A stretch of 47,199 nucleotides of DNA from Hydrogenophaga sp. (GCA_030653975.1 JAURYH010000026.1:1-47199), one strand, 5' to 3'; positions 1 to 10,292 are shown, counted from the first letter of the stretch. Notes: generated by a model not told the origin, from the sequence alone. Translations and numbers: made by a program.

Positions 1-557
1 AGGCATTCGTACACGGCACGGCCGTAGTTTTTGCCCGACAGACCCAGCTTGGGCTTGATGGTGCAACCCAGCAGCGGGCGACCGTACTTGTTCATGATGT
101 CGCGCTCGACCTGGATACCGTGGGGCGGGCCGCCGCAGGTCTTCACGTAGGCGATCGGGAAGCGGATGTCTTCCAGGCGCAGGGCGCGCAGGGCCTTGAA
201 ACCAAACACGTTGCCCACCAGCGAGGTCAGCACGTTGACGATGGAGCCTTCTTCGAACAGGTCGATCGGGTAGGCCACGAAGGCGTAGAAGCAGGTGTCG
301 TCGCCGGGCACGTCTTCAATCTTGTAGGCGCGACCCTTGTAGTGGTCCAGATCGGTCAGCAGGTCGGTCCAGACCGTGGTCCAGGTGCCAGTGGACGATT
401 CGGCGGCCACGGCAGCGGCCACCTCTTCACGATCCACGCCGGCCTGCGGCGTGATCTTGAAGCACGCGAGGATGTCGGTGTCTTTGGGGGTGTAGTGGGG
501 TTCCCAATACGTGCTGCGGTATTCCTTGACACCGGCGCTGTAGGTTTTCGTAGCCAT
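1..557 (-). CDS. cbbL: RuBisCO large subunit, form I red-type (partial, N-terminal part)
   Basis: Large subunit of ribulose-1,5-bisphosphate carboxylase/oxygenase, the CO2-fixing enzyme of the Calvin cycle. The 185 visible residues begin [18 protein letters not shown], the N-terminus typical of form IC/ID (red-type) enzymes. They run through the N-terminal alpha/beta domain ([36 protein letters not shown]) into the barrel. The catalytic lysine motif TIKPKLGLS is seen at residues 165-173, with the proton-abstracting lysine at about residue 167. The start is set by GAAGGAG about 8 bases upstream of the ATG. The gene runs off the left window edge, so the C-terminal two thirds and any cbbS are not visible. 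It is divergent from cbbR, the usual arrangement for regulated cbb operons. The family call is very secure; the subform is inferred from sequence character. Confidence 0.96.
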   Translation of the reverse strand, partial: MATKTYSAGVKEYRSTYWEPHYTPKDTDILACFKITPQAGVDREEVAAAVAAESSTGTWTTVWTDLLTDLDHYKGRAYKIEDVPGDDTCFYAFVAYPIDLFEEGSIVNVLTSLVGNVFGFKALRALRLEDIRFPIAYVKTCGGPPHGIQVERDIMNKYGRPLLGCTIKPKLGLSGKNYGRAVYEC

Positions 558-674
558 TGCGTGTTGCTCCTTCTCGGGTGGTCGAACGTCTCACTGTGGT
601 GCTCAAAGCGCCCCCGATGTACTTGAATGGGGCGTGATTGCTCTGAACTGATGCAGATTGTTGGCCGCCACAAC

Positions 675-714
675 AATAAATAAAAGTAAAATGTTTTTAA
701 GATAATGATTTATT
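675..714. promoter_or_regulatory. A/T-rich cbb control region with a LysR-type box
   Basis: The cbbL-cbbR intergenic region contains an AT-rich island that contrasts with the GC-rich surroundings. Within it, TAAAATGTTTTTA (687-699) is a T-N11-A dyad with perfect 5-base arms, the general form of a LysR-type binding site. It is flanked by AATAAAT (675-681) and ATTTATT (708-714), which are inverted copies of each other. It sits between divergent cbbR and cbbL, where CbbR normally binds. The site is seen; binding by CbbR is inferred. Confidence 0.55.
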
Positions 715-739
715 AAAATCTACCAATTGAGACAGATCC

Positions 740-1648
740 ATGAACCTGCGACACGCCACCCTGCACCAGCTGCGCATCTTTCTGGCAGTGGCCCGGCACA
801 GCAGCTTTGCCCGCGCTGCCGAAGAACTGCACCTCTCGCCGCCCACGCTGTCGCTGCAGGTCAAACAGCTGTCTGAAACGGTGGGGCAGCCGCTTTTCGA
901 ACAGCTGGGGAAAAAGATCTACCTCACGGCCGCAGGCAAGACCTTGGCCGAGGCGTGTGAAGACATTGAAAGCCGCATGGCGTGCCTGTCCGAAGATCTC
1001 GCGGCGCTACAGGGTGTGGAGCGTGGCAGCCTGAAGCTGGCGATCCTCACCACGGTGAAATACACCGTGCCCAAACTGCTGGGCGGCTTTTGTGCGGCGC
1101 ACCCGGGCATCGAAGTCGCCATGCTGGTGGGCAACCGCGAAAAACTTCTGCAACGCCTGGCCAACAACGAAGACGACCTCTACATCATGGGCCAGCCGCC
1201 CGAGCAGATGGACGTGGTCAGTGAGGCTTTTGCCGACAACCCGCTGGTGCTGGTGGCGCCGCCCGACCACCCGTTGTCGGGCAAGAGAAAGATCGCTCCG
1301 AGTCGTCTGAAGAACGAACCTTTCATCCTGCGCGAACCTGGCTCAGGCACGCGGCTCACGGCCGAGAAGTTTTTTGCCAGCCAGGGCTTCACGCTGAAGA
1401 ACCGGCTTGAAGTCAGCAGCAACGAAGCCATCAAGCAGACCGTGGCTGGCGGCTTGGGTCTTGCCGTGCTGTCGGCCACAACAGTGGTCTCCGAAATCGC
1501 GCTGGGCGAGCTGGTGCAACTCGATGTGGTGGGCTTTCCGCTGATCCGCCGCTGGCACGTGGTGTACCCGCGTGGCAAGCGACTGTCGGCCGCGGCGCTG
1601 GCCTTCAAAGACTGGCTGTTCGAGCACCGGCCTCAACCGGTGGCCTGA
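740..1648 (+). CDS. cbbR: LysR-family regulator of the Calvin cycle operon (CbbR)
   Basis: Transcriptional activator of cbb genes, of the LysR family (302 residues, normal length). An N-terminal winged helix-turn-helix lies at about residues 5-65 (LHQLRIFLAVARHSSFARAA, then LSPPTLSLQVKQLSE). A periplasmic-binding-protein-like effector domain follows from about residue 90 to 295 (LTTVKYTVPKLLGGF, LVLVAPPDHPLSG, GLGLAVLS). CbbR proteins sense metabolites such as RuBP or NADPH; which one applies here cannot be seen. The gene is divergently transcribed from cbbL, and the shared intergenic region holds a T-N11-A dyad. The ATG at 740 follows GAGACAGATCC, with only a weak ribosome site. The identification rests on family likeness plus position next to RuBisCO. 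Confidence 0.93.
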   Translation: MNLRHATLHQLRIFLAVARHSSFARAAEELHLSPPTLSLQVKQLSETVGQPLFEQLGKKIYLTAAGKTLAEACEDIESRMACLSEDLAALQGVERGSLKLAILTTVKYTVPKLLGGFCAAHPGIEVAMLVGNREKLLQRLANNEDDLYIMGQPPEQMDVVSEAFADNPLVLVAPPDHPLSGKRKIAPSRLKNEPFILREPGSGTRLTAEKFFASQGFTLKNRLEVSSNEAIKQTVAGGLGLAVLSATTVVSEIALGELVQLDVVGFPLIRRWHVVYPRGKRLSAAALAFKDWLFEHRPQPVA

Positions 1649-1677
1649 GCACCGCAGCGCGGCGGGGGTGTTTCAGT

Positions 1678-2976
1678 TCAGGCGCCGTCTTCGGCGGGCT
1701 CCAGCGGCGTGATGAGGATCTGGTCGATGCGACGGCCGTCAAGCACCAGCACCTCGAAGCGCCAGCCCGCGCAATCAACAGTGTCGCCCTGCGCAAGCAA
1801 CTCCCCGGCCACGGTCTGCATCAGACCGGCCACGGTGTTGTAGCGGCCCTTGTCCTCGTCGGGCAGTTCCTCGATGTCGAGCCGCGCCTTGAGCTCGGCC
1901 ACCGGCATGGCGCCATCCACCAGCCAGGCACCGTCTTCGCGCTGCGTGGCCCAGGCGTCCACGGCCTCGTGGGGCGAGAGTTCGCCGGTGATGGCTTCGA
2001 GCATGTCCAGCGGCGTCAGCAGGCCCTGCACCACACCGTATTCATCCACCACCAGCACCATGCGCGTGGAGCGCTCGCGGAACTGCTCCAGCAGCTCCAT
2101 GCCTGAGAGCGTTTCAGGCACGAACACCGCCGGTTGCACGTGGCGCATGATCGGCTCGTTGTTGCCCTCGGCCTGCAGCGCCAGCATGCGGGGCAGGTGG
2201 ATCACCCCGACCACATCGGAGAGCCCGCCGCGGCAGACCGGGTACCACGAATGGCCGGTGGTCCAGGCCTTTTGCACCGCCTCGTCGATATGGCTTTGCG
2301 CGTCCAGCCATTCGATGTCGGCGTGCGGCACCATGATGGAGGTGAGCTGGCGGTCGTCGAGCAGGAACACGTTGCGCACCATCTGGTGCTCGTGTTCCTC
2401 GATGAGGCCCGCGTCGACCCCCTCTTCCAGACTGGCGTTGATTTCTTCTTCGGTCACATGCTGCACGGCGTTGGTGTCGATGCGCAGCAGCTTGAGCGTG
2501 CCTTGCGTGGTCACCGACAGCAGCAGCACAAAAGGCCGTGCGATCTTCGCCACCCAGGCCATGGGCCGCGAGACCCAGCGCGACACCGTTTCCGGGTACA
2601 GCTGACCGATGCGCTTGGGCACCAGTTCGCCGAACACGATGGTGATGAAGGTGATGACCACCACCACCACCGCGGTGGCGCTCACGCTGGCCGTGGCCTC
2701 GGCCAGACCCAGACCCTGCAGCCAGCTCGCCAGGCCACCACTGAAAGCGGCTTCGCCCACGATGCCGTTGAGCATGCCGATGGAGGTGATGCCCACCTGC
2801 ACCGAAGACAGGAACTGCGTCGGGTTTTCGAGCAGCTTCAGCGCGGTCTGCGCGCCCTTGTCACCGGACTCCGCCATCGCCGACAGGCGGGCCTTGCGGC
2901 TGGAGGCCAGGGCCAGTTCCGACATGGCAAAGGCGCCGTTGAGCAAGGTCAGAAAGAGAATGAGCAGGATATCCAT
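1678..2976 (-). CDS. CNNM/CorC (hemolysin-like) membrane protein with CBS domains
   Basis: Member of the HlyC/CorC or CNNM family (432 residues). Domains in order: an N-terminal DUF21/CNNM transmembrane domain at about 1-180, starting with the membrane segment MDILLILFLTLLNGAFAMSE and including ITFITIVFGELVPKRIG; a CBS-pair region at about 195-335 (IMVPHADIEWLDAQ, VLVVDEYGVVQGLLTPLDM); and a C-terminal CorC_HlyC transporter-associated domain at about 345-425 (DGAWLVDGAMPVAEL, DTVDCAGWRFEVLVLDG). Relatives are linked to Mg2+ or Co2+ efflux, but the ion transported here is not established. The hemolysin name is historical. The start codon lies 9 bases from the divergent apaH start, so the two probably share a compact promoter region. 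Confidence 0.9.
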   Translation of the reverse strand: MDILLILFLTLLNGAFAMSELALASSRKARLSAMAESGDKGAQTALKLLENPTQFLSSVQVGITSIGMLNGIVGEAAFSGGLASWLQGLGLAEATASVSATAVVVVVITFITIVFGELVPKRIGQLYPETVSRWVSRPMAWVAKIARPFVLLLSVTTQGTLKLLRIDTNAVQHVTEEEINASLEEGVDAGLIEEHEHQMVRNVFLLDDRQLTSIMVPHADIEWLDAQSHIDEAVQKAWTTGHSWYPVCRGGLSDVVGVIHLPRMLALQAEGNNEPIMRHVQPAVFVPETLSGMELLEQFRERSTRMVLVVDEYGVVQGLLTPLDMLEAITGELSPHEAVDAWATQREDGAWLVDGAMPVAELKARLDIEELPDEDKGRYNTVAGLMQTVAGELLAQGDTVDCAGWRFEVLVLDGRRIDQILITPLEPAEDGA

Positions 2977-2985
2977 AATGGGCGC

Positions 2986-3825
2986 ATGGCACTTTACATG
3001 ATTGGCGACGTGCAGGGCTGCGACGAAGCGCTCGGGCGTCTGCTGGACGAAATCGGTTTTTCACCCAGCCGCGACACGCTGGTCCTGCTGGGCGACCTGG
3101 TCAACCGCGGTCCGGATTCGCTGGCGGTGTTGCGCCGGCTGATGGCGCTCGAAGGCGCGGCGCACTGCCTGCTGGGCAACCACGACCTGCACCTGCTCGC
3201 CGTGGCGCACGGGGTGCGCAAGCCGCACCGCAGCGATACCGTGGCCGACATCCTGAACGCACCCGACCGCAACGACCTGCTGGACTGGCTGCGCACGCGC
3301 TCCATGGCGCTGCAGGCGCACGGCTGGCTGATGGTGCACGCGGGCGTGCTGCCGCAGTGGGACGCGGCGCAGACCCTGGCGCTGGCGGGCGAGCTGGAGG
3401 CGGCACTGCGCAGCGCGGACTGGGGCGTTTTCCTGCACGGGATGTATGGCAACCAGCCCGACTTCTGGAGCGACGGCCTGCGTGGCGCCGCGCGGCTGCG
3501 CGTGATCGTCAACGCGCTCACGCGGCTGCGTTTCTGTTCACCGCAGGGCGTGATGGAGTTCGACACCAAGGACAACGCGGACAGCGCACCGGCGGGCTTC
3601 ATGCCGTGGTTCGAGGTGCCGGGGCGGCGCACCGAAGGCACGCCGGTGGCGTTCGGCCACTGGTCCACGCTGGACGCCAATGTGCAGCGCCCGGGCGTGC
3701 TGGCGCTGGACACGGGTTGTGTGTGGGGGGGCTGCCTGACGGCGGCGCGGCTGGGGTCGCAACCGGGCGAGGTCGAGCGCATCGCCGTGCGCTGCCCGCA
3801 GACCCGCAGACCGGGGAAGGGCTGA
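2986..3825 (+). CDS. apaH: Symmetrical bis(5'-nucleosyl)-tetraphosphatase (Ap4A hydrolase)
   Basis: ApaH splits diadenosine tetraphosphate symmetrically into two ADP molecules. It belongs to the calcineurin-like metallophosphoesterases. At 279 residues it matches the family length. Metal-binding motifs are clear: GDVQGCDEAL (about residues 7-16), GDLVNRGPDS (about 40), GNHDLHLLA (about 65), VHAGVLPQWD (about 115) and FGHWS (near 225). The start ATGGCACTTTACATG was chosen because family members begin with this short lead before the first metal motif. An open frame extends much further upstream but only overlaps the divergent membrane-protein gene on the other strand. It converges on rhlE, with an inverted repeat element between them. 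Confidence 0.95.
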   Translation: MALYMIGDVQGCDEALGRLLDEIGFSPSRDTLVLLGDLVNRGPDSLAVLRRLMALEGAAHCLLGNHDLHLLAVAHGVRKPHRSDTVADILNAPDRNDLLDWLRTRSMALQAHGWLMVHAGVLPQWDAAQTLALAGELEAALRSADWGVFLHGMYGNQPDFWSDGLRGAARLRVIVNALTRLRFCSPQGVMEFDTKDNADSAPAGFMPWFEVPGRRTEGTPVAFGHWSTLDANVQRPGVLALDTGCVWGGCLTAARLGSQPGEVERIAVRCPQTRRPGKG

Positions 3826-3829
3826 ATTC

Positions 3830-3933
3830 ATACCGTTTTGAATTCAAAGTGAGAACAAGGCGCGAAGCCGCAGACAGTGCAACAGCACGGCAAGGCTGAG
3901 CAACGAAGTTATCGCCTTGAAGGCAAACCGGTA

Positions 3934-3934
<1 letters not shown>
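3830..3934. repeat. 105-bp imperfect inverted-repeat element between apaH and rhlE
   Basis: The convergent apaH-rhlE gap is filled by a unit whose two ends are inverted copies. The left end is ATACCGTTTTGAATTCAAAG (3830-3849). The right end, read on the opposite strand, is ATACCGGTTTGCCTTCAAGG, matching at 16 of 20 positions. The right end touches the rhlE stop codon. The core contains GCGCGAAGCCGC and AGCACGGCAAGGCTGAGC, but no coding frame I would trust. It may be a miniature transposable element, a bidirectional terminator, or both. Confidence 0.6.
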
Positions 3935-5409
<1,475 letters not shown>

Positions 5410-5542
5410 TTCAATGCGCGTTGCGTGTCCGTGCGCGCTGGCAGGGCTTTAGCCTGCTATTGTCGCACTTTGGGCGCTTTTTACCCAGCTCAGGCGGCGA
5501 AGCCCCGGGTGGCACCCGCCAGACGCCACCCGCAGGAAGGCG

Positions 5543-6418
5543 TCAGATCTGCCGCGCGTTGAAGGTGTCGCAGGCCTTGACACTGCCGGTTTCCAGCCCT
5601 TTGTGGAACCAGCGCTGGCGCTGTTCGCTGGTGCCGTGGGTGAAGCTGTCGGGCACCACCTGCCCCTGGCTCTTGCGCTGGATGGCGTCATCACCGATGG
5701 CCGCGGCGGCGTTGAGCGCCTCCTCCACGTCGCCCGGCTCCAGGATGGCGTTGGTCTTGTGGTTGTGGTGCGCCCAGATGCCGGCAAAACAGTCGGCCTG
5801 CAGCTCCAGGCGCACAGACAGTGCGTTGTACTCGCGCTCGCTCACGCGCTGCCGGGACTGTTCCATCTGCTGGGTCAGACCCATCAGGTTCTGCACGTGG
5901 TGCCCCACCTCGTGCGCGATCACGTAGGCCTGCGCGAAGTCGCCAGGCGCGCCAAGCTGGCTGCGCAGCGTCTCGTAAAAGCTCAGGTCGATGTAGACCT
6001 TCTGGTCACCGGGGCAATAAAACGGGCCCATGGCCGACTGGCCGGTGCCGCAGGCCGTGGGCACAGCGCCGCGGAACAGCACCAGGCGGGGTTTCTGGTA
6101 CTGCGAGCCGTTCTGCTGGAAAACCGCCATCCACACGTCTTCGGTACCACCCAGCACGGCGGCCACGAACTGGCCCATTTCATCGGTCGGTTTGCCCGCA
6201 GGCGTTGAAGCCGGTGCACTCTGCGTCTGCGTGAGATCGCCCGCGCCGCCCAGGAAACCGAGGATGGTCATCGGGTTGATGCCGAAGATCCAGCCAGCGA
6301 CCAGCGCCACGACGATGGTGCCCAGGCCGATGTTCCGTCCACCGGTGCGGCGGCCGCCTCCCGATGAGGAGCGGCGGTCTTCCACCTGGTCCGACTGGCG
6401 GTTGTTTCCCCATTTCAT
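5543..6418 (-). CDS. Neutral zinc metallopeptidase, YpfJ family
   Basis: Putative zinc metallopeptidase of the YpfJ/DUF2342-like neutral zinc family (291 residues, typical length). It has a short charged cytoplasmic N-terminus (MKWGNNRQSDQVEDRR), one membrane segment at about residues 30-58 (IGLGTIVVALVAGWIFGINP), and an outward-facing catalytic domain. The zinc motif HEVGHH is at about residues 169-174, and the downstream ELQADCFAG near 209 supplies the third ligand region. Two cysteines (ACGTG, FYCPG) could form a disulphide. The physiological substrate of this family is not known. The gene is downstream of dcd but separated from it by a strong terminator hairpin, so it is probably transcribed on its own. 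Confidence 0.88.
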   Translation of the reverse strand: MKWGNNRQSDQVEDRRSSSGGGRRTGGRNIGLGTIVVALVAGWIFGINPMTILGFLGGAGDLTQTQSAPASTPAGKPTDEMGQFVAAVLGGTEDVWMAVFQQNGSQYQKPRLVLFRGAVPTACGTGQSAMGPFYCPGDQKVYIDLSFYETLRSQLGAPGDFAQAYVIAHEVGHHVQNLMGLTQQMEQSRQRVSEREYNALSVRLELQADCFAGIWAHHNHKTNAILEPGDVEEALNAAAAIGDDAIQRKSQGQVVPDSFTHGTSEQRQRWFHKGLETGSVKACDTFNARQI

Positions 6419-6470
6419 GGTGCGTTCTCCTCGGGTCTGGCGACACAGCCAGACCCATTATGCAAAGCCC

Positions 6471-6503
6471 CCAACAAAAAGCGCTGCCCGGGGGCAGCGC
6501 TTT
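6471..6503 (-). terminator. Rho-independent terminator of dcd
   Basis: On the minus strand, 23 bases after the dcd stop, an 11-base-pair stem AAAGCGCTGCC/GGCAGCGCTTT with a 4-base loop is followed directly by TTTTTGTTGG. This is a textbook intrinsic terminator. It separates dcd from the downstream metallopeptidase gene. Confidence 0.85.
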
Positions 6504-6525
6504 CGTTGCGATCGGTGTGGCGATT

Positions 6526-7101
6526 TCAGGTCTTGGGCAGCGTCACGCCGACCTGACCCTGGTATTTGCCGCCGCGGTCCTTGTAGCTGGTCTCGCAGAC
6601 GTCGTCCTTGTCGCTCTCGAAGAACAGCACCTGGGCGCAGCCTTCACCGGCGTAGATCTTGGCCGGCAGCGGCGTGGTGTTGCTGAACTCCAGCGTCACA
6701 TAACCTTCCCACTCGGGCTCGAAGGGCGTGACGTTGACGATGATGCCGCAGCGCGCGTAGGTGCTCTTGCCCAGGCAGATGGTCAGCACGTTGCGCGGGA
6801 TGCGGAAGTACTCCAGGGTGCGCGCCAGCGCGAAGCTGTTGGGCGGGATCACGCAGACATCCTTGTTGATGTCCACAAAGCTGTTTTCGTCGAAATTCTT
6901 CGGGTCCACCACGGTGCTGTGGATGTTGGTGAAGACCTTGAATTCGGGCGCGCAGCGGATGTCGTAGCCGTAGCTGCTGGTGCCGTAGCTGACGATTTTT
7001 TCGCCGGCCGCGTTTTGCCGGATCTGGCCGGGCTCGAAGGGCTCGATCATGCCGTGCTCCTGGGCCATGCGGCGGATCCATTTGTCGCTTTTGATGCTCA
7101 T
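6526..7101 (-). CDS. dcd: dCTP deaminase
   Basis: Deaminates dCTP to dUTP, feeding dTTP synthesis through dUTPase and thymidylate synthase. Length is 191 residues, normal for the homotrimeric Dcd family. Signatures: [13 protein letters not shown] at the start, [16 protein letters not shown] (about 45-60), the catalytic region [12 protein letters not shown], and [34 protein letters not shown] split over about 110-145, including the conserved glutamate in FEPEWEG and [15 protein letters not shown]. The start at 7101 is preferred over an upstream in-frame ATG because MSIKSD is the conserved N-terminus. It is followed by a strong terminator and lies divergent from the cydAB regulator. Confidence 0.96.
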   Translation of the reverse strand: MSIKSDKWIRRMAQEHGMIEPFEPGQIRQNAAGEKIVSYGTSSYGYDIRCAPEFKVFTNIHSTVVDPKNFDENSFVDINKDVCVIPPNSFALARTLEYFRIPRNVLTICLGKSTYARCGIIVNVTPFEPEWEGYVTLEFSNTTPLPAKIYAGEGCAQVLFFESDKDDVCETSYKDRGGKYQGQVGVTLPKT

Positions 7102-7189
7102 GCGTGCGTGCTCCGGGCGGTGTTGTTGCGTCCGATTGTAGGCACCCGGACACCCCGCTCCCGGGGCGCGGCGCCTCCCACGCCATGCA

Positions 7190-7231
7190 TTGACCCTACT
7201 GACATTCATGTAATTTCAGAACTTCCTGAAA
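7190..7231 (+). promoter_or_regulatory. Probable promoter and operator of the gbsR-like/cydAB operon
   Basis: TTGACC (7190-7195) resembles a -35 box, with TAATTT (7211-7216) a possible but poorly spaced -10. Overlapping it is TTTCAG-AACTTC-CTGAAA (7214-7231), an inverted repeat with perfect 6-base arms, 30 bases before the start of the MarR-type regulator. Its position suggests autoregulation by that protein. The dyad is seen; the binding partner is inferred. Confidence 0.45.
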
Positions 7232-7261
7232 ATTCAGACACGACTGCCTAGACTCGCGCCC

Positions 7262-7861
7262 ATGCCGCTGCAAGACCACCTTCCCCCGCTGAGCCGCGAA
7301 TTCGTTGCCCACTTTGGCGAGATGGGCAGCAAATGGGGCATCAACCGCACCGTGGGCCAGATCTACGCGCTGATCTTCATCTCGCCCCGTGCGCTCAACG
7401 CCGACGAGATCGCCGAGCAGCTGGAGTTCTCACGCTCCAACGTCAGCATGGGCCTGAAAGAGCTGCAGTCCTGGCGCCTGGTGCGGCTGCGCCACCAGCC
7501 TGGCGACCGGCGCGAGTATTTCGAAGCGCCCGCCGATGTGTGGGAAATCTTCCGCGTGCTGGCCGAAGAGCGCCGCCGCCGCGAAATCGGGCCCACGCTG
7601 TCGATGCTGCGCACCGCCCTGCTGGAAACGCCCTCGACCGACGCCGAGCGCCACGCCCAGGCCCGCATGCGCGACATGCACGACCTGATCGACCGGCTCA
7701 TGACCTGGTTCGACGACGTGCAGAAGCTCGCCCCCGAGACCGCCCTGCAGCTCATGGGCATGGGCGCGACCGTGACCCGCGTGCTCGAACTCAAGGACCG
7801 GCTCACCGGCAAGGGTGCCGCCCGCCCGGCCCGCGCCGACCAGTTGTCCGACGCCGCCTGA
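7262..7861 (+). CDS. GbsR/MarR-family transcriptional regulator
   Basis: Winged-helix DNA-binding protein of the GbsR subgroup of MarR regulators (199 residues). The DNA-binding region covers about residues 20-95, with KWGINRTVGQIYALIFISPR, then NADEIAEQLEFSRSNVSMGL as recognition helix, and a wing SWRLVRLRHQPGDRREYFEA. The C-terminal half is helical and probably mediates dimerisation. It precedes cydA by 36 bases on the same strand, so it likely regulates the bd oxidase operon and itself; a palindrome lies just upstream. The ligand cannot be deduced. Such a regulator next to cydAB is common in related betaproteobacteria, but that comes from general knowledge and was not checked here. Confidence 0.85.
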   Translation: MPLQDHLPPLSREFVAHFGEMGSKWGINRTVGQIYALIFISPRALNADEIAEQLEFSRSNVSMGLKELQSWRLVRLRHQPGDRREYFEAPADVWEIFRVLAEERRRREIGPTLSMLRTALLETPSTDAERHAQARMRDMHDLIDRLMTWFDDVQKLAPETALQLMGMGATVTRVLELKDRLTGKGAARPARADQLSDAA

Positions 7862-7897
7862 CGGCCCGTTTCGCCTCGCCACCCACCTGGAACCTCC

Positions 7898-9268
7898 ATG
7901 GACGCCTTGATCCTGTCGCGCATGCAGTTCGCGGCCAACATCAGTTTCCACATCCTGTTCCCCACCATCACCATCGCGCTGTGCTGGTTCCTGCTGTTCT
8001 TCCGCCTGCGCTTCATCCAGACCCGCGACCCGGCCTGGGAGGATGCGTATTACTTCTGGACCAAGGTGTTCGCGCTCAGCTTCGCGCTGGGCGTGGTCTC
8101 GGGCATCGTGATGAGCTTCCAGTTCGGCACCAACTGGCCGGGCTTCATGGAGAAGACCGGCAACATCTCGGGGCCGCTGCTGGGCTACGAGGTGCTGACC
8201 GCGTTTTTCCTCGAGGCCAGCTTCCTGGGCATCATGCTGTTTGGCCGGGGCCGCGTGTCCGAGCGCGTGCACCTGGCTGCCACCGCGCTGGTGGCGCTGG
8301 GCACCACGCTGTCGGCGTTCTGGATCCTCAGCCTCAACTCCTGGCTGCAGACGCCCGCGGGCTTCGAGATCGTCAACGGCCAGTTCATCCCCACCGACTG
8401 GTGGGCGGTGGTGTTCAACCCTTCGTTTCCCTACCGCTTCGTGCACAAGCTGCTGGCCTCGGCGCTGACCGCCTCGTTCCTGATCGCGGGCCTGTGCGCC
8501 TGGCAGCTGCTCAAGGGCAGCGCCACGGCCGGCACCCACAAGGCCATGCGCACGGCCATCGTGGCGGCCGCGGTGGCCATGCCGCTGCAGTTCCTGGCCG
8601 GCGACCTGCACGGGCTCAACACCCTGGAGCACCAGCCGGCCAAGATCGCCGCCATGGAAGGCATCTGGGACACCGAAAAGGGCGCGCCGCTCACGCTCTT
8701 CGGCATCCCCGACGAAGCCGCGGGCACCACCCACTACGCGCTCAAGATCCCCCGGCTGGCCAGCCTGGTGCTCACGCACGACCTCGATGGCGAGGTCCAG
8801 GGCATCCACGATTTCAAGGACGCGCACCCCCCGGTGGCGCCGGTGTTCTGGAGTTTTCGCGTGATGGTGGGCGTGGGCAGCCTGATGCTGGTGGTGGCCT
8901 GGTTCAGCGCCTGGCGGCTCTGGCGCCAGCGCCGCCAGGGCGCGGCAGAAGACCACCACCCGTGGCCCCGGCCCTGGCTCTGGGTGCTGGCGGGCATGAC
9001 GTTTTCGGGCTGGCTGGCCACGCTCTCGGGCTGGTACGTGACCGAGATCGGCCGCCAGCCCTTCATGGTCTACGGCCTGCTGCGCACCAGCGAGCTGGCC
9101 ACCCACACGGCGCCGCCCATGATCGCGCTCACCCTCGCCGCCTACCTGGTGGTCTACGGCCTGCTGCTGGTCACCTACGTGGGCGTGCTCAAGTACATGG
9201 CGGAACACCCCGTCCAGCACGCCCCCTCCCCCACCCACGGCGCCGAACTCGGCAAGGCCGGCGTCTGA
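7898..9268 (+). CDS. cydA: Cytochrome bd-type quinol oxidase subunit I
   Basis: Subunit I of a bd-type terminal oxidase in the cytoplasmic membrane. It oxidises quinol and reduces O2 to water without pumping protons, often at low oxygen or under nitric oxide or cyanide stress. It has 456 residues. The axial histidine region ANISFHILFPTITIALCW is near residue 20, FEIVNGQFIPTDWWAVVF carries further conserved residues, KIAAMEG is near 250, and the GRQP signature is in YVTEIGRQPFMVYG near 385. About 60 residues of the Q-loop present in E. coli CydA are missing (HDFKDAHPPVAPVFWSFRVM follows closely), so it is the short-Q-loop type that includes cyanide-insensitive oxidases. It is co-transcribed with cydB 19 bases downstream. 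Confidence 0.95.
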   Translation: MDALILSRMQFAANISFHILFPTITIALCWFLLFFRLRFIQTRDPAWEDAYYFWTKVFALSFALGVVSGIVMSFQFGTNWPGFMEKTGNISGPLLGYEVLTAFFLEASFLGIMLFGRGRVSERVHLAATALVALGTTLSAFWILSLNSWLQTPAGFEIVNGQFIPTDWWAVVFNPSFPYRFVHKLLASALTASFLIAGLCAWQLLKGSATAGTHKAMRTAIVAAAVAMPLQFLAGDLHGLNTLEHQPAKIAAMEGIWDTEKGAPLTLFGIPDEAAGTTHYALKIPRLASLVLTHDLDGEVQGIHDFKDAHPPVAPVFWSFRVMVGVGSLMLVVAWFSAWRLWRQRRQGAAEDHHPWPRPWLWVLAGMTFSGWLATLSGWYVTEIGRQPFMVYGLLRTSELATHTAPPMIALTLAAYLVVYGLLLVTYVGVLKYMAEHPVQHAPSPTHGAELGKAGV

Positions 9269-9287
9269 CACCCCTTCGGAGAACCCC

Positions 9288-10292
9288 ATGGACACAAGCT
9301 GGGCCCACCTGCTGCCGCTGATCTTTCTGGCCGTGATGGGCCTGGCCCTGCTGGCCTACGTGGTGCTCGACGGCTACGACCTCGGTGTGGGCCTGCTGCT
9401 GCCGCTGGCCGACGACGCGCAGAAAGACACCATGATCGCCAGCATCGGCCCGTTCTGGGACGCCAACGAGACCTGGCTGGTGCTGGGCGTGGGCGTGTTG
9501 CTGGTGGCGTTTCCGTTCGCCCATGGCCTGGTGCTGCAGGCGCTGTACCTGCCGGTGGCCCTGATGCTGATCGGGTTGATCCTGCGGGGCGTGGCGTTCG
9601 ACTTCCGCGTGAAGGCGCCGCCGGTCTGGAAGCCGTTCTGGAACCGGGCCTTTTTCGGCGGCTCGCTGCTGGCCAGCGCGGCCCAGGGCTGGATGCTGGG
9701 CAGCTACATCACCGGCTTCGACAACGGGCCGCTCGGGCTGGGCTTCAGCCTGGGCATCGCGCTCACGCTGCCCGCGGCCTACGTGCTGCTGGGCGCGGGC
9801 TGGTTGATCATGAAGACCGAGGGCGCCTTGCAGGAGCGCGCGGTGCACTGGGCGCGGCGCGTGCTGTGGCCCGTGGGCGCGGCCCTGGTGGCCATCTCGG
9901 CCGCCACGCCGCTGGTGAACCCGGCGGTGGTGGACAAGTGGTTCGGCGTGCCCGAGGTGTTCGCGCTGATGCCGATCCCGCTGAGCTGTGCCGTGGCCTT
10001 CTTCGCGGTGCGCTGGGTGGTGACGCACCCCGGTGTGGTGAAAGCGGGCCACGGCTGGGTGGTGTTCGCGGCCACCGTGCTGATTTTCGTGCTGGCTTTC
10101 TTCGGGCTGGCCTACAGCATCTTTCCGGACATCGTGATCGGCCGCATGACGGTGTGGGAAGCGGCGATTGGCACCGGGTCGCTCACGGTGGTGTTCATCG
10201 GGGTGGCGATCACGCTGCCGGTGATCGTGGTCTACACGGCCTTCATGTACCGCGTGTTCTGGGGGAAAGCGCGTGCGCTTTCCTATAACTAG
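9288..10292 (+). CDS. cydB: Cytochrome bd-type quinol oxidase subunit II
   Basis: Partner subunit of CydA, 334 residues, with the multi-helix fold of the family. The N-terminal signature YVVLDGYDLGVGLLLPL and the segment GPFWDANETWLVLGVGVLL (about residues 50-70) identify it, as does RGVAFDFRVK near 105. The C-terminus ends in a normal YTAFMYRVFWGKA segment plus ...LSYN. The stop codon TAG lies within the CTAG that begins the adjoining palindromic element, so the last codon or the stop itself may have been set by that insertion. I saw no cydX-like small membrane protein downstream; the element occupies that position. Confidence 0.95.
   Translation: MDTSWAHLLPLIFLAVMGLALLAYVVLDGYDLGVGLLLPLADDAQKDTMIASIGPFWDANETWLVLGVGVLLVAFPFAHGLVLQALYLPVALMLIGLILRGVAFDFRVKAPPVWKPFWNRAFFGGSLLASAAQGWMLGSYITGFDNGPLGLGFSLGIALTLPAAYVLLGAGWLIMKTEGALQERAVHWARRVLWPVGAALVAISAATPLVNPAVVDKWFGVPEVFALMPIPLSCAVAFFAVRWVVTHPGVVKAGHGWVVFAATVLIFVLAFFGLAYSIFPDIVIGRMTVWEAAIGTGSLTVVFIGVAITLPVIVVYTAFMYRVFWGKARALSYN

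Noticed and set aside
7430..9295. A 621-residue minus-strand frame across the regulator and cydA
   Set aside because: Antisense to clearly functional genes; Gly/His/Gln-rich with no recognisable fold.
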